A DNA stretch of 57,860 nt from Clostridiales bacterium (GCA_015055625.1 SVHU01000015.1:1-57860); one strand, 5' to 3'; counted from the first letter of the stretch, positions 44,824-54,661 are shown. Notes: generated by a model not told the origin, from the sequence alone. Made by a program: numbers and translations.

Positions 44824-47067
44824 TTATTCGTAGAAATTACGCGATAACACTTCTTGTTGCCACTCTTTTGTAAGAGATGTAAACTTTACTGAAAAACCTG
44901 TAAGTCTTATTATTAGATTTGGATATTTTTCAGGGTGCACTTGAGCATCTAATAAATCTTGTTTTGAAACGCAGTTTAGTTGTAATGACTGTATCGCAGA
45001 ATTTGAAAGCGCGCGTAAAAAAGCTTCACATCTTTCGAGAGATATATGGCTAGGCAACATAATATTAACAACCGAATTAGACGCCATTGTAGACGCATCA
45101 AGACTTGCTAAACTATTAATTACTGAACTTACTGACGGAATTTTTTTTAGCCTGGACGGGGTTAAACCTTGGGCAAAAAATTCTCCATTAAATCTTCCGT
45201 CAGGGGTTGCTAAAGTTTTTTCTCCCCACCAACGAATTTCGGTGTACGTAAGATGTCCCATATGTATTTTTCCGCCATAAGCGCCCGTTTGTTTTTGGTA
45301 AATATCAAACAAATCGTTATTAAATCTATTTGCAAGCGCGCAAGAATCTTCGTTTCCATCACCCCAGCCGTGACATTTTGTTGCTTCAAGACGCATTTGC
45401 TCATTGTTTTTCCAGTTGTTTCTTACAGCATCGAGATATTGCTGTAAAGTGTACTTCTTCTTGTCGAACACGAGCGTTTTTATAGCAAGAAGCGAATCGA
45501 CAATATTTGGTAAGCCCAAAACAAGATCGTAATCATCATGATATTTAGCTCCGCCCATTGTAAAATCCGCGTGTTTTTCGATGCAATTTTCAAGTGTAGC
45601 CGAAAATATAGGAAAACGATCTACCTTGTGAAAAATTTGACCGCCACGAGTTCTTACGTCAAGCTTAGTTTTAATTAAATTTTCGCAATTTTTTACAGTT
45701 CGTTTATACAATTCTTCAAAATCTGCACAATCATCAAAAGTCTGAAAATCAAGGCGCAGAAGTTCGCGCTTTTCAGTAAGATTATGCACTGCAAACTCAA
45801 ATGGTTTTATCAAATTAATATAGCTTCCGTGGTCGAATTTTTCTTGATTGCAACACAGTCCCCAACAACCAGAAACACAGTAATCGCGCGCTTCATTTTC
45901 CGGACGTCCTGCTCTAAGAAGAGCCGATATCGTTGCATCGTCGTTTTGAATAATTACCGTAGTTATGCCTTTTACAATAGAACGATTAATTTCATCAAGA
46001 TATTCTTTAGGCGAATTTTTGGTGTATCTGCACTTAATTTTAGGGAAAATTATTACATTTTCTCTCGTTGCCCTTAAAAACATTTCGGTAACTTCGTTAT
46101 ATATCGGAGCTCCGTCGTCATCAACCCCACCTAAAGTATACGTATTTTCCAATTCGTGGTCAGCATATCCCGAAAATTCCATATCGTGATCATAGTGACA
46201 ATCCCACAACAAAAGAAACTGCGATACTAAATTGTATGCTTCTTCATAAGTAATTACACCCTTTTCAATATCGTTACGATAAAAGGATATTATATCTTTA
46301 TCTATTCGTCCAAAAGTATTAGGACCAACCCCTTCTAGCGAGCCAAACGCCGTTCGTAAAAAAGCATAAGTTGCCAAAGCTTCATAAAAACTAGTCGGAG
46401 CTTCCCAGGGAACTCGTTTTGCCGTTTTTGAAATAAGTTTTAGATTTTCAATACATTTGGGATCGGTTTCACTCAACAACATTTGCTCAGCCTTTTTAGA
46501 GAATTTCTCCGCCATTAAACGCAAATAATTCATTCCTTCTACAACAGCTCTCAAAAACTCTTTTTCTTCCGTGTTTTTCGCATTTTTTAATTCTTTTTTA
46601 GCCATTTGAGCAATTTTCAATGCTCCAATTTGTAAATATGGGCGAAAGTTAAAATTAAAATGCTGTGAAGTATCGTTAAAAGGACCGCAAATCAAATATA
46701 ATTTTTCTTGGCTATGCACTTTTTTTAAGTAATTCAAATCATCTCCTTGCTCGAAAAATAAATGCTCATTGCGATTATACACCCAACCATTTGCTTGCAT
46801 AAAACCATACCCTTTAGCTTTTCTAGCTCCATCCGATAGTGAAGTTAACACTCCTGTTTCGTAAAAAAACGGAGAGTGCGCAAATATAACGGGCTCAAAT
46901 TCTTCGGTTATTACGTCATATTGTAGCAATTTTTGTTCTAAAACCGTCATTCCATCTCTAAATCTTGAATCCATTATAGTAAAACACTTATCAGCAAACG
47001 ATTTGGCACGTTCAGCATCGCCGTGAAGATAAAATGCATATAACTCTTTTTTTAATTCTTCAAACAT
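44824..47067 (-). CDS. Glycyl radical enzyme of the pyruvate formate-lyase family, unknown substrate
   Basis: 747 residues from the ATG at 47065-47067 (AAGGAGTG upstream; the frame is open 17 codons further). C-terminal glycyl radical motif RLTGFS with the radical Gly24 residues from the end (about G724) is intact. The thiyl-radical region reads DYCVSGCWG (Cys about 397 and 401), unlike GCVEP of diol dehydratases or CCVSP of pyruvate formate-lyase. Needs a radical-SAM activase, and none is encoded nearby. Divergent AraC regulator at 47215 probably controls it. The gene probably works in anaerobic breakdown of an unidentified metabolite. Confidence 0.85.
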   Translation of the reverse strand: MFEELKKELYAFYLHGDAERAKSFADKCFTIMDSRFRDGMTVLEQKLLQYDVITEEFEPVIFAHSPFFYETGVLTSLSDGARKAKGYGFMQANGWVYNRNEHLFFEQGDDLNYLKKVHSQEKLYLICGPFNDTSQHFNFNFRPYLQIGALKIAQMAKKELKNAKNTEEKEFLRAVVEGMNYLRLMAEKFSKKAEQMLLSETDPKCIENLKLISKTAKRVPWEAPTSFYEALATYAFLRTAFGSLEGVGPNTFGRIDKDIISFYRNDIEKGVITYEEAYNLVSQFLLLWDCHYDHDMEFSGYADHELENTYTLGGVDDDGAPIYNEVTEMFLRATRENVIIFPKIKCRYTKNSPKEYLDEINRSIVKGITTVIIQNDDATISALLRAGRPENEARDYCVSGCWGLCCNQEKFDHGSYINLIKPFEFAVHNLTEKRELLRLDFQTFDDCADFEELYKRTVKNCENLIKTKLDVRTRGGQIFHKVDRFPIFSATLENCIEKHADFTMGGAKYHDDYDLVLGLPNIVDSLLAIKTLVFDKKKYTLQQYLDAVRNNWKNNEQMRLEATKCHGWGDGNEDSCALANRFNNDLFDIYQKQTGAYGGKIHMGHLTYTEIRWWGEKTLATPDGRFNGEFFAQGLTPSRLKKIPSVSSVINSLASLDASTMASNSVVNIMLPSHISLERCEAFLRALSNSAIQSLQLNCVSKQDLLDAQVHPEKYPNLIIRLTGFSVKFTSLTKEWQQEVLSRNFYE

Positions 47068-47214
47068 AAACACTCCTTGTTTTTTTTTAAGTTTAGCATA
47101 ATCTATAATATATTTCAATGCAAAATAAAGAAATTTTGTAAAATACGGAAATTAATTTTACATTTTTTTTATAAAATGATATAATCAACTCAAAATTACT
47201 TTTGGAGTATTATT

Positions 47215-47991
47215 ATGCTTTTTGAAAATATTAGGGTAAAAAAAATCAATGCAATCATTCATTATAGAGCTACAATGAAAAAATGGACAGCAAAAAATAG
47301 AGCCGATCATATATTGGGAATAATTTTAGATGGCTCAACTTTTCACGATTTTGGATACAAACAATTTGTATTATCAAGAAATTGTATATACTTTTTCAAT
47401 CAACGAGATAATTATGAAGCAATCAAGCAAGAGAGCGGACTTTCATTTTCTATTCACTTCACCACTTATGAAGACATCGACACGGATAGCTTTTGTATTC
47501 CTATTTCAAACCCAAATGAAATCGTTACACTCTTGAATAAAACGAAACAAGCAAAAGAATCTAACAACGAACTTTCTGCGCTTTCATTTTTGTATATGAC
47601 ACTTGATAAATACAAAAATATTTACGATAAAGCTTATTCTAGAATAGATCCAAGAATAAGCAATGCAAAAACTTATATCGACCAAAATTTTAACAAACCA
47701 GACTGTTTGGAAAACGCTGTAAACGCCACAAATCTTACTGCTCGTAGATTTGGAGAGATTTTTAGAAACACTTATGAAAAAACCCCTAACAAATATATTG
47801 TAAAGTGCAAAATAGAAAGAGCAAAAGAGCTACTTTTAACTCATAATTTTTCAATAAACGATATTGCTGAAATTTGTGGTTTTTCAGACGTTTATTACTT
47901 TAGTAAAACATTTAAGAAAGAAACGGGAATTTCTCCAAGTAGATTTTCGGCAAGCGAGAAAAATCAAGTAAAAAACATAGTAACAAATTAG
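47215..47991 (+). CDS. AraC-family transcriptional regulator
   Basis: 258 residues. N-terminal ligand-binding region (about 1-140), then the AraC DNA-binding domain with CLENAVNATNLTARRFGEIF and the second helix-turn-helix FSINDIAEICGFSDVYYFSKTFKKETGISPSRF. The ATG follows GGAGTATT. It is divergent from the glycyl radical enzyme gene (147-nt spacer), so that gene is the likely target. Its stop overlaps the end of the convergent lytic transglycosylase gene by 4 nt. Confidence 0.93.
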   Translation: MLFENIRVKKINAIIHYRATMKKWTAKNRADHILGIILDGSTFHDFGYKQFVLSRNCIYFFNQRDNYEAIKQESGLSFSIHFTTYEDIDTDSFCIPISNPNEIVTLLNKTKQAKESNNELSALSFLYMTLDKYKNIYDKAYSRIDPRISNAKTYIDQNFNKPDCLENAVNATNLTARRFGEIFRNTYEKTPNKYIVKCKIERAKELLLTHNFSINDIAEICGFSDVYYFSKTFKKETGISPSRFSASEKNQVKNIVTN

Positions 47992-48479
47992 AAGAATAGA
48001 AAAGACGATCTTAGCTTATATAACTTAGCGCACAGCTTTACTTTAGCTAAATACGTGGACGTTTCTGAAAATACTTCACCCTTTCCTTGTAGCCATTTTT
48101 TTACGTTTCCTTCACCAGCATTATAAGCCATAACAACCTCGTCAAAATCGTTAAAAACAGTGCGCAAATACGCTAGGTAATACACGCCTATTTTTATATT
48201 AAACTCAGGTTCGTACAACTTTTCATCACTATATTTTTCATCTAATTTTTTTGCGCACCATAAGGCGGTAGAGGGCATTAGTTGCATAAGCCCAATAGCG
48301 CCTTTTTTACTTTTAGAGTTAGGATTAAACCCACTTTCACATAATATAACGGCGTAGACTAAATTTTCGTCCACGCCGTATAATTTAGAGTATTTTTCGA
48401 CATATTTCGCGTACTTCGTCGGAAAAACAAGATTAAAACCACCCACTATTGTCAGACATAGTACTACAAAAATAAGCAA
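47988..48479 (-). CDS. Lytic transglycosylase (SLT domain)
   Basis: 163 residues from the TTG at 48477-48479. Cleaves peptidoglycan glycan strands. Catalytic Glu in CESGFNPNSKSKKGAIGLMQ and the later VVMAYNAGEGNVKKWLQ mark the SLT fold. The frame is open upstream to an ATA at 48509 that overlaps the coaE stop (ATA/TAA) with GAGAGG just before it; starting there would give the membrane-anchor N terminus MRKSRLYIS, better than the TTG start. Real start uncertain. Downstream of coaE in the same operon. Confidence 0.88.
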   Translation of the reverse strand: MLIFVVLCLTIVGGFNLVFPTKYAKYVEKYSKLYGVDENLVYAVILCESGFNPNSKSKKGAIGLMQLMPSTALWCAKKLDEKYSDEKLYEPEFNIKIGVYYLAYLRTVFNDFDEVVMAYNAGEGNVKKWLQGKGEVFSETSTYLAKVKLCAKLYKLRSSFLFF

Positions 48480-48505
48480 AATTGAAATATAAAGCCTAGA
48501 TTTTC

Positions 48506-49093
48506 TTATATTTTCCTCTCTTTAAGCAATTTTATAACATTTTCTACCTTGTTTTCCAAATACGCGATATTACCGTTATTCTCTATTATAAGATCGCTTT
48601 TTTTGCGTCTTTCGTCATCTTTCATTTGCGAATTTATCATAGATAGCGCAAGCTCTTTAGTAATATTATCTCTCTTTATAAGTCGTTCTATACGCACATC
48701 TTCGCTACACGCAACATCGATAACATAATCGCACATTTTATTAAAACCGCTTTCAAACATAAGGGGAACAACCAATACCACAAGTCCGTCTTCTTTGTCA
48801 AGCTGAGCTTGAGTTTCTTGCTTAATATACTTTAGCGTAATTGCGTTAAGTTTAGCCAATTCTTGTTGGCTAGAAAACACTATTTCGCGTAAAGTTCTAC
48901 GATTTATAACGCCGTTTTCCACACACGCAGGAAATGTTTTCTTCACCTCTTCATTGCACTTTTGCCCCTCTTGCATTACAAGCCTGCTTATAATATCGGT
49001 GTCAATAATCTTTATGCCGTAACGAGCGAAAATATCACTTACTACACTCTTTCCGCACGCAATCCCACCGGTTAGTCCTATAACATATCTCAT
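48506..49093 (-). CDS. coaE: Dephospho-CoA kinase
   Basis: 195 residues. Last step of coenzyme A synthesis, phosphorylating dephospho-CoA. P-loop GLTGGIACGKS (residues 6-16), DTDIISRLVMQEG, and VLVVPLMFESGFN are family motifs. Starts 9 nt after the polA stop; the polA-coaE order is widespread in Firmicutes. Confidence 0.96.
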   Translation of the reverse strand: MRYVIGLTGGIACGKSVVSDIFARYGIKIIDTDIISRLVMQEGQKCNEEVKKTFPACVENGVINRRTLREIVFSSQQELAKLNAITLKYIKQETQAQLDKEDGLVVLVVPLMFESGFNKMCDYVIDVACSEDVRIERLIKRDNITKELALSMINSQMKDDERRKKSDLIIENNGNIAYLENKVENVIKLLKERKI

Positions 49094-49102
49094 GCTACAC
49101 CT

Positions 49103-51646
49103 CTACTTACAATCAAACCAGCTCTTTCCGCATCCAACGTCCACAATAAGCGGAACCGCAAGAGAACAAGCCTTTTCCATACCGTTTTTAAGAATAGATA
49201 TTACTTCATCCTTTTCGCTCTCGTCTGCTTCGATTATAAGCTCGTCGTGGATTTGCAAAATAAGTTTGGAATTGGTTTTTTCAAGCTGTTTAGCAACCTC
49301 TACCATCGCCATTTTTATAATATCCGCAGCACTTCCCTGAAGAGGCATATTCATCGCCGCGCGCTCGCCAAACTGGCGTTGCATATAGTTGGGAGATTTA
49401 AGCTCGGGGATTTTACGCTTACGGTTAAGCATTGTAAGAGTATATCCACGCTCTTTCGCTTCTTCTACTACTCCCTCAAAATAGCTCTTGATAGCTTTGA
49501 ACTTTTCGAAATAAGTTTCCATATATTTTTTTGCTTGATATACGGGACATTTGAGGTTTTTAGACAAACCAAACTCGCTTATTCCATAAATTATTCCAAA
49601 GTTTACGGTTTTTGCATTTCTTCGCATTTGCGACGTTACGTCCTCAGGTTTTACACCAAACACTTCTGATGCCGTCATCGCATGCAAATCCTCGTCTTTA
49701 TTAAAGATTTCCACCATTTTTGCATCTTTTGAAAAATGCGCCAAAAGTCTAAGTTCAATCTGCGAATAGTCGGCAGATATTAGCACTTTTCCGTCGTCCG
49801 CCTTAAAGATTTTGCGGAGTTTTTTACCCTCCTCGTCGCGAGTTGGAATATTTTGAAGATTGGGCTCTACGCTGGAAAGTCTACCCGTAGTTGTAAGCAT
49901 TTGCTTATACTCGGTGTGAACTTTGCTGTTTTTATCCACAAGCTTGCGAATTCCCTCGATATACGTGCTATTAAGCTTGGTTACCGTGCGATAAGCCAAA
50001 ATATCACGAACTATCGGGAAATCCTCCTCAAGCTCTTCTAAAATCTCGGCATTTGTGGAATATTTGGTCGTCTTTTTGGGATACGGAATACATAAATCCT
50101 CAAAAAGCACGGTTGCAAGCTGTTTTGGCGAATTTATATTAAACTGTTTTCCCGCTCTTTGATAAATTTCCTGCGATAACTGCTCACTCTGAGCGGAAAG
50201 TTCTGTGCCAATCTCGTCCAAAACCGCAACGTCTACCGTTACGCCTTGTTTTTCCATATCAAAAAGCACGGTTTCAAGAGGAAGTTCGACGTCATAATAG
50301 AGCTTTTCCATTCCGTCCTTCTTAATCGCATCAGCCAAAGAGCGCTTTAACAAGAAGAAATTGCACGCAAAACACTTGGAAAGTCCCATTCCCGAACAGT
50401 AATCGTCAATTTTTTCAGTATCAACCGTGTTGTCAACAAGGAATTGCATAAGCTTTATATCGTCAAAATTCTTGATTTTGCCACCGAATTTATCGATAAT
50501 ATGCATTAATTTCTTGCCATCAAACACAATTTTATGGATATTTTCATTACTCAAAACGTCGGACAAGCCTTTTATTGCGCTCACTAAATCCTCGCCGTCG
50601 TCTATGAGAGTTTGGCGAATTTTGAGCGTGTATTGCGTTTTTTCGTCGCACGCAACGATTATATTATCGGCTAAAATAAAGGCAATTTCTTGCTTGTTTT
50701 GGATTTTCTCCAAAAGCTGATCAACCGAGGAAATATCTACGTTTTCGCTTGTTACAACGTTTTCTTCACTTACCGCACCACTGTTTTCATCTTCAGCAAA
50801 GATGTCCTCGCGTTTTGTTAGTGATTTGAAGTTGTTTTTAATAAAATATTGACGAACGGCATTGTTAAACGGATACTCAAACACGCATTCTTCAATCTTA
50901 CAATTGATAGGAACATCGGTATTTATGGTTGCTAAAAACTGCGAAAGATACGCGCTTTCCTTACCGTTTTCCATTTTTTCCTTGGTTTTTCCGGTAAAAT
51001 CATTAATATTTGCGTAAATTCCGTCAAGATTGCCGTATTTTTCAATCATTGCAAGAGCGCCTTTTTCACCAATTCCCGGAACTCCCGGAATATTATCGCT
51101 ACTGTCGCCTGCAAGCGACTTAAAATCAATAACCTGTGCCGGGGTAAGACCAAACTCGGCTTTAAGTCCGCTTTCGTCAAGGTTAAGGGTTTCGGTAATT
51201 CCACGCTTTGTGAGTATTACGGTTGTAGTATCGTCTATAAGTTGCAAACTGTCGCGATCACCTGTCAGAATATACGTCATTACGTGGTTACGCTTGGACA
51301 TTGTTCCAATAATATCGTCCGCCTCGTACCCTTCAAGCTCTAAAATTCTTATACCCATAATTTTGAGGAGTTCTTTAAGTAGCGGAATTTGCACAGCAAG
51401 CTCTTCGGGCATTTTTTTGCGTTTTGCCTTGTATCCATCGTACTTTAAATGACGGAAAGTGGGCTGAGGCAAGTCAAACGCTACGGCAAGATACTTGGGC
51501 TTAAAGTCGTTTATTGACTTTACCAGCATATTAACAAAGCCATATACAGCCTGCGTTGGCACACCATCCGAATTATTAAGCGGTGGTAATGCGTAAAAGG
51601 CTCTGTTTATAAGGCTATTGCCGTCTATGATTACAAAATTATCCAT
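49103..51646 (-). CDS. polA: DNA polymerase I
   Basis: 847 residues. N-terminal 5'-3' flap exonuclease (DGNSLINRAFYAL, GYEADDIIGT, DSSDNIPGVPGIGEKGA), a central 3'-5' exonuclease-like region (about 305-460) and a full polymerase domain with motif A SADYSQIELRLLAHFS, motif B RRNAKTVNFGIIYG and motif C LQIHDELIIE. The DxE exonuclease motif is absent in the central region (FILADNIIVACD), so the proofreading domain is likely inactive, as in many Gram-positive Pol I proteins. Ribosome site CGGAGGGG; first gene before coaE. Confidence 0.97.
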   Translation of the reverse strand: MDNFVIIDGNSLINRAFYALPPLNNSDGVPTQAVYGFVNMLVKSINDFKPKYLAVAFDLPQPTFRHLKYDGYKAKRKKMPEELAVQIPLLKELLKIMGIRILELEGYEADDIIGTMSKRNHVMTYILTGDRDSLQLIDDTTTVILTKRGITETLNLDESGLKAEFGLTPAQVIDFKSLAGDSSDNIPGVPGIGEKGALAMIEKYGNLDGIYANINDFTGKTKEKMENGKESAYLSQFLATINTDVPINCKIEECVFEYPFNNAVRQYFIKNNFKSLTKREDIFAEDENSGAVSEENVVTSENVDISSVDQLLEKIQNKQEIAFILADNIIVACDEKTQYTLKIRQTLIDDGEDLVSAIKGLSDVLSNENIHKIVFDGKKLMHIIDKFGGKIKNFDDIKLMQFLVDNTVDTEKIDDYCSGMGLSKCFACNFFLLKRSLADAIKKDGMEKLYYDVELPLETVLFDMEKQGVTVDVAVLDEIGTELSAQSEQLSQEIYQRAGKQFNINSPKQLATVLFEDLCIPYPKKTTKYSTNAEILEELEEDFPIVRDILAYRTVTKLNSTYIEGIRKLVDKNSKVHTEYKQMLTTTGRLSSVEPNLQNIPTRDEEGKKLRKIFKADDGKVLISADYSQIELRLLAHFSKDAKMVEIFNKDEDLHAMTASEVFGVKPEDVTSQMRRNAKTVNFGIIYGISEFGLSKNLKCPVYQAKKYMETYFEKFKAIKSYFEGVVEEAKERGYTLTMLNRKRKIPELKSPNYMQRQFGERAAMNMPLQGSAADIIKMAMVEVAKQLEKTNSKLILQIHDELIIEADESEKDEVISILKNGMEKACSLAVPLIVDVGCGKSWFDCK

Positions 51647-51727
51647 AATACCCCTCCGGTATAATAGTTAGATTTACAGTTTATTAAATAATTATACAAC
51701 ATTTTTTAATTTTTTTCAATGATTTAC

Positions 51728-51756
51728 TTGCTAAAATTAAAAATATATGCTATTAT
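51728..51756 (+). promoter_or_regulatory. tRNA-Leu promoter
   Basis: TTGCTA (51728-51733), 17 nt, TATTAT (51751-51756), about 32 nt before the mature tRNA start. Confidence 0.6.
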
Positions 51757-51794
51757 ATTTGAGCAGTCAAAATTGGCAGTAAAATACACTACAT

Positions 51795-51880
51795 GCCGAA
51801 GTGGTGGAATGGCAGACGCGTCGGACTCAAAATCCGATGTTGGTGACAACGTGTGGGTTCGAGTCCCACCTTCGGCACCA
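51795..51880 (+). tRNA. tRNA-Leu (anticodon CAA)
   Basis: Acceptor GCCGAAG pairs with CTTCGGC; D-arm GGTGGAATGGCAGACGC; anticodon arm TCGGA-CTCAAAA-TCCGA with anticodon CAA; a long variable arm typical of tRNA-Leu; T-arm GTGGG-TTCGAGT-CCCAC; encoded ACCA end. A terminator follows. The 3' end is a favoured integrase target, and decayed mobile DNA lies just beyond. Confidence 0.97.
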
Positions 51881-51882
51881 AA

Positions 51883-51917
51883 ACAACATCTAATCCTTGT
51901 GATTGGATGTTGTTTTT
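51883..51917 (+). terminator. tRNA-Leu terminator
   Basis: AACAACATC..AATC/GATT..GATGTTGTT hairpin then T7. Confidence 0.85.
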
Positions 51918-51929
51918 TTGCATTGCGGG

Positions 51930-53485
51930 ACGAGAACAGTTCTCTGCCTCAAGCACTTTATTTACTTTATCTTTTTGTTCCTGCTGTCTTGTGTCACGAA
52001 GTTGATGGAGCTTGGTGGTGTCTTCGGAATTTAGTTTAGGAATTTTACTTATCCTGTCAGAATCCTCTTGAAGAGCCTCTTGTTTTGCTACCATTTGTGC
52101 TTCAGTTAAGAAACCATTTGGAATATATTTCAAGAATTTTTTGTCTAAACGATTGACATTTTTAAACAAATCAGATATACTAATATTAGACGAGGGAGGG
52201 TATTGGGTAACGCCATTTTTGGTATCCCCTTGCCCCACGATCTCGTCTTTTTTTATACTCTCTAATGCAATTGCTACATAGAGAGTATTTTTTTATCCGT
52301 AAACTCTTTAACTTCGAGTTTTACAGGTATAATATCATTTCCGTCTTCAAATACACTCGCCAAAACATAGACTTCTTTAAGAGTAATATCTGTCTTATAC
52401 CCTTCCTTGTTTCTATTATGAATTTCAATTCCAACGGCATTTTCGATAACTTTATCAAGACAGGTAAGCATTTTTGCAAAGCGTTGATAATTTTTCCTTT
52501 GTTTATGAACGCTCTCTTCAAGCGAAGATTTTGAATATTCAAAAGATAAGTTGATACTTCTATTGCTATACTCTTTGAATACACCAAACTCTTCTCCTAT
52601 TTTTTTGAAAAGTTTAACTTTGTCTTGGAATTTTACACTTTCATAAGAAAAACTTTCGCCATTCTGTTTTAACTTAACTAAAACGCTTTCAAGTTTTGCT
52701 TTGTCAGCCTTTGCTGTCAATGCAATTTTTTTATCTTTTAAGACCTCATAACGTTCCGAATCCGTCATGCCCCTTCTGATGGAATACAACACCTGACCTT
52801 CGTTAACAACGGTATCCTTCATAGAATCGGTTAAGTCCATCGACCAAACTTTTGTACCACTCAATTTCTCGATAGTCTTTTGCACCTCTATGATTCTCTG
52901 TTGTATTTCTGATACAAGTTCAATACTATCTGCCTTTTTGAGATCTTCCCTATGTTCTTCCATAACCTTTTGAAGGTCAACAATCAATTCTCTGTTCACC
53001 GTACCATTTTCGTCAATATACGAATGCTCTACCTTAGCACCCCATTGTCTGCCGTACTTCTTAAGGAATTTAGGCATTTCCTGATCATACTCAATACGAT
53101 AACCTTCAGCGTAGTCTTCCGACCATCTCTCGGATTGAATGTCTGCAGTAGTCCATCCGATACTGTCATAGCCTTCTTCCGATGCCATACGGAGCAATCT
53201 CTTGAGAATAAATTCGTGATAGATATCTTTGAAAGGAGCATCGGGAACAGCCTCTTCAGGATTGCGAATATCCCTATTTTCTTTCTGTAACTTTTCTCTC
53301 TTATCCCAAAGACTTTCTATGTCTGCCCTTATTCCTGCATTAAGGTCTTTCCTCTGGTCTTTTGTTATTTCCCCATAGAATAATCTTCCCATAATAACAG
53401 TCTCATCTTTGCGACATTGAGAAATTAAATCTTTTGAAAGATTATCCTTTCTACTTTGGTGGAGACAAGCCTCTTGCATCCACAA
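51930..53485 (-). pseudogene. Frameshifted large polyvalent protein remnant (LPD3-type)
   Basis: Boundaries are approximate. The main frame (53485-52274) includes EEGYDSIGWTTADIQSERWS, typical of large polyvalent proteins of phages and integrative elements, and near its end an LPD3-like segment (VHKQRKNYQRFAKMLTCLDKVI, then VLASVFEDGNDIIPVKLEVKEFTDK). It then breaks in a run of seven A: adding one A continues into TLYVAIALESIKKDEIVGQG, which flows into a second frame down to about 51930. So one gene was split by a single-base loss, and both ends are also cut off. It sits directly beside tRNA-Leu and opposite an integrase tail. Confidence 0.8.
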
Positions 53486-53703
53486 CAGTAAAAAGAGTAT
53501 TCGATAAATACTGCAACAAGGCAGACGTTGAAATTATCCGTATACATGACCTCCTCCATTCCTTCGTGTCAATGCTAATCCATCTCGGAGCGAATCTTAT
53601 GGTGGTTGCAGATTTGATCGGAGACACAGTCGAACAAGTAATGAAAACATATGGTCATTTATATCAGGAAGATAAGTTAAATATACTATCAAAAATAAAT
53701 TGA
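53434..53703 (+). pseudogene. Tyrosine recombinase (phage/ICE integrase) C-terminal remnant
   Basis: 89 residues beginning inside the catalytic domain (FGGDKPLASTTVKRVFDKYC). The expected HDLRH box reads RIHDLLHSF, so the catalytic Arg is Leu; the LGH box reads LIGDT, so the second His is Asp. The Tyr remains (TYGHLY). The N-terminal half with the first Arg is missing. I conclude a dead fragment of an integrase from a former element at tRNA-Leu. Its start overlaps the antisense polyvalent remnant by 52 nt. Confidence 0.85.
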
Positions 53704-53805
53704 AATGTTATAAAAATGTGCCACACTATTAAAATGCACTATATATTGTGGTGTTAACACTTTGTCCGATAAACACTGTTACTATGTACAGCGTTTTCAT
53801 CATAC

Positions 53806-53845
53806 AAAAAGAACTTAGATTGTTACGTCTAAGTTCTTTTTTTTA
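53806..53845. terminator. Bidirectional terminator
   Basis: AAAAAGAACTTAGA/TCTAAGTTCTTTTTTTT hairpin next to the glycerophosphodiesterase stop at 53872. The remaining spacer 53704-53805 shows nothing recognisable. Confidence 0.9.
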
Positions 53846-53871
53846 ACCGCCTGAACAAGCGGAGTTTTCTA

Positions 53872-54609
53872 TTATTTTATTCTTCCTAATATTTTCATAA
53901 GGGGAATTGGGTCGTTGGCGGTGATAAGGTCAGCGCCTTTTTCGATGCAAAGGTTTACGTCTGCTTCGTTGTCTGCGCAGTACATATGCACGGGATAGCC
54001 TTTTTTAAGATAAAAGTCGCAAAGCTCGCTCTTTACAAACGCCATAGAAAGTCCAATCTCTTCGTAATAGCTATACGTATCGGGAGCAAACTCCTTCATT
54101 TGAACATCGGGATATCCCATTGTTCTACCGTTATACTTTTCCTTGATATACTTGATAATTCTACCGTTAAACGCATAGAACCAGCAACGCTCAAACACTC
54201 CGTACTTGTGAAGAAGTTCCATTGTAAGGTCTACGTTTTCTTCGGTATACTCCTTAATTTCAACACCAAACATAAGGTTTGGGTTTAGCGATGTTGCAAG
54301 TTGTAAAACCTCTTCTAACGTGGGAACGGTTACACCTTTACCCACAAACTTGTCGCCAAACTTCTTTTCATAGCCCGCGTCAAGCTTTTTTGCCTCTTCA
54401 TACGTCATATCACGAAGATGCTTGTCTACTCCACACGTTCTGTAAGCATTGCCATCATGCATAAGCATAGGTACCTTATCACTAGTAAGCCACACGTCAA
54501 ACTCTATTGCATCTACACCAAGCTTGATTGCATTTTCAAACGATATAAGCGTATTTTCAGGATACTGCGCGCAATATCCGCGATGTCCTTCTACAATAAT
54601 CTTTTTCAT
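53872..54609 (-). CDS. Glycerophosphodiester phosphodiesterase
   Basis: 245 residues. Hydrolyses glycerophosphodiesters to glycerol 3-phosphate and an alcohol. GHRGYCAQYPENT (His8, Arg9, Glu17), EFDVWLTSDKVPMLMHD and FGVEIKE carry the metal and catalytic residues. No signal peptide, so the cytoplasmic UgpQ-like type. Ribosome site AGGAGC. 52 nt after the SGNH esterase gene in the same direction. Confidence 0.94.
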   Translation of the reverse strand: MKKIIVEGHRGYCAQYPENTLISFENAIKLGVDAIEFDVWLTSDKVPMLMHDGNAYRTCGVDKHLRDMTYEEAKKLDAGYEKKFGDKFVGKGVTVPTLEEVLQLATSLNPNLMFGVEIKEYTEENVDLTMELLHKYGVFERCWFYAFNGRIIKYIKEKYNGRTMGYPDVQMKEFAPDTYSYYEEIGLSMAFVKSELCDFYLKKGYPVHMYCADNEADVNLCIEKGADLITANDPIPLMKILGRIK

Positions 54610-54661
54610 AACTTTTTGCTCCTATTTGTTAGATTTTATCGCATACGTATGCGACTTTTTA

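Noticed and set aside
51789..51880. Protein-like C terminus in the minus frame across tRNA-Leu
   Set aside because: The apparent peptide is the antisense translation of the tRNA, a common false ORF; the real signal there is the tRNA.
53704..53871. Right attachment site copy of the tRNA-Leu 3' end
   Set aside because: Searched by eye for a repeat of the T-arm and acceptor sequence after the integrase remnant; none found.
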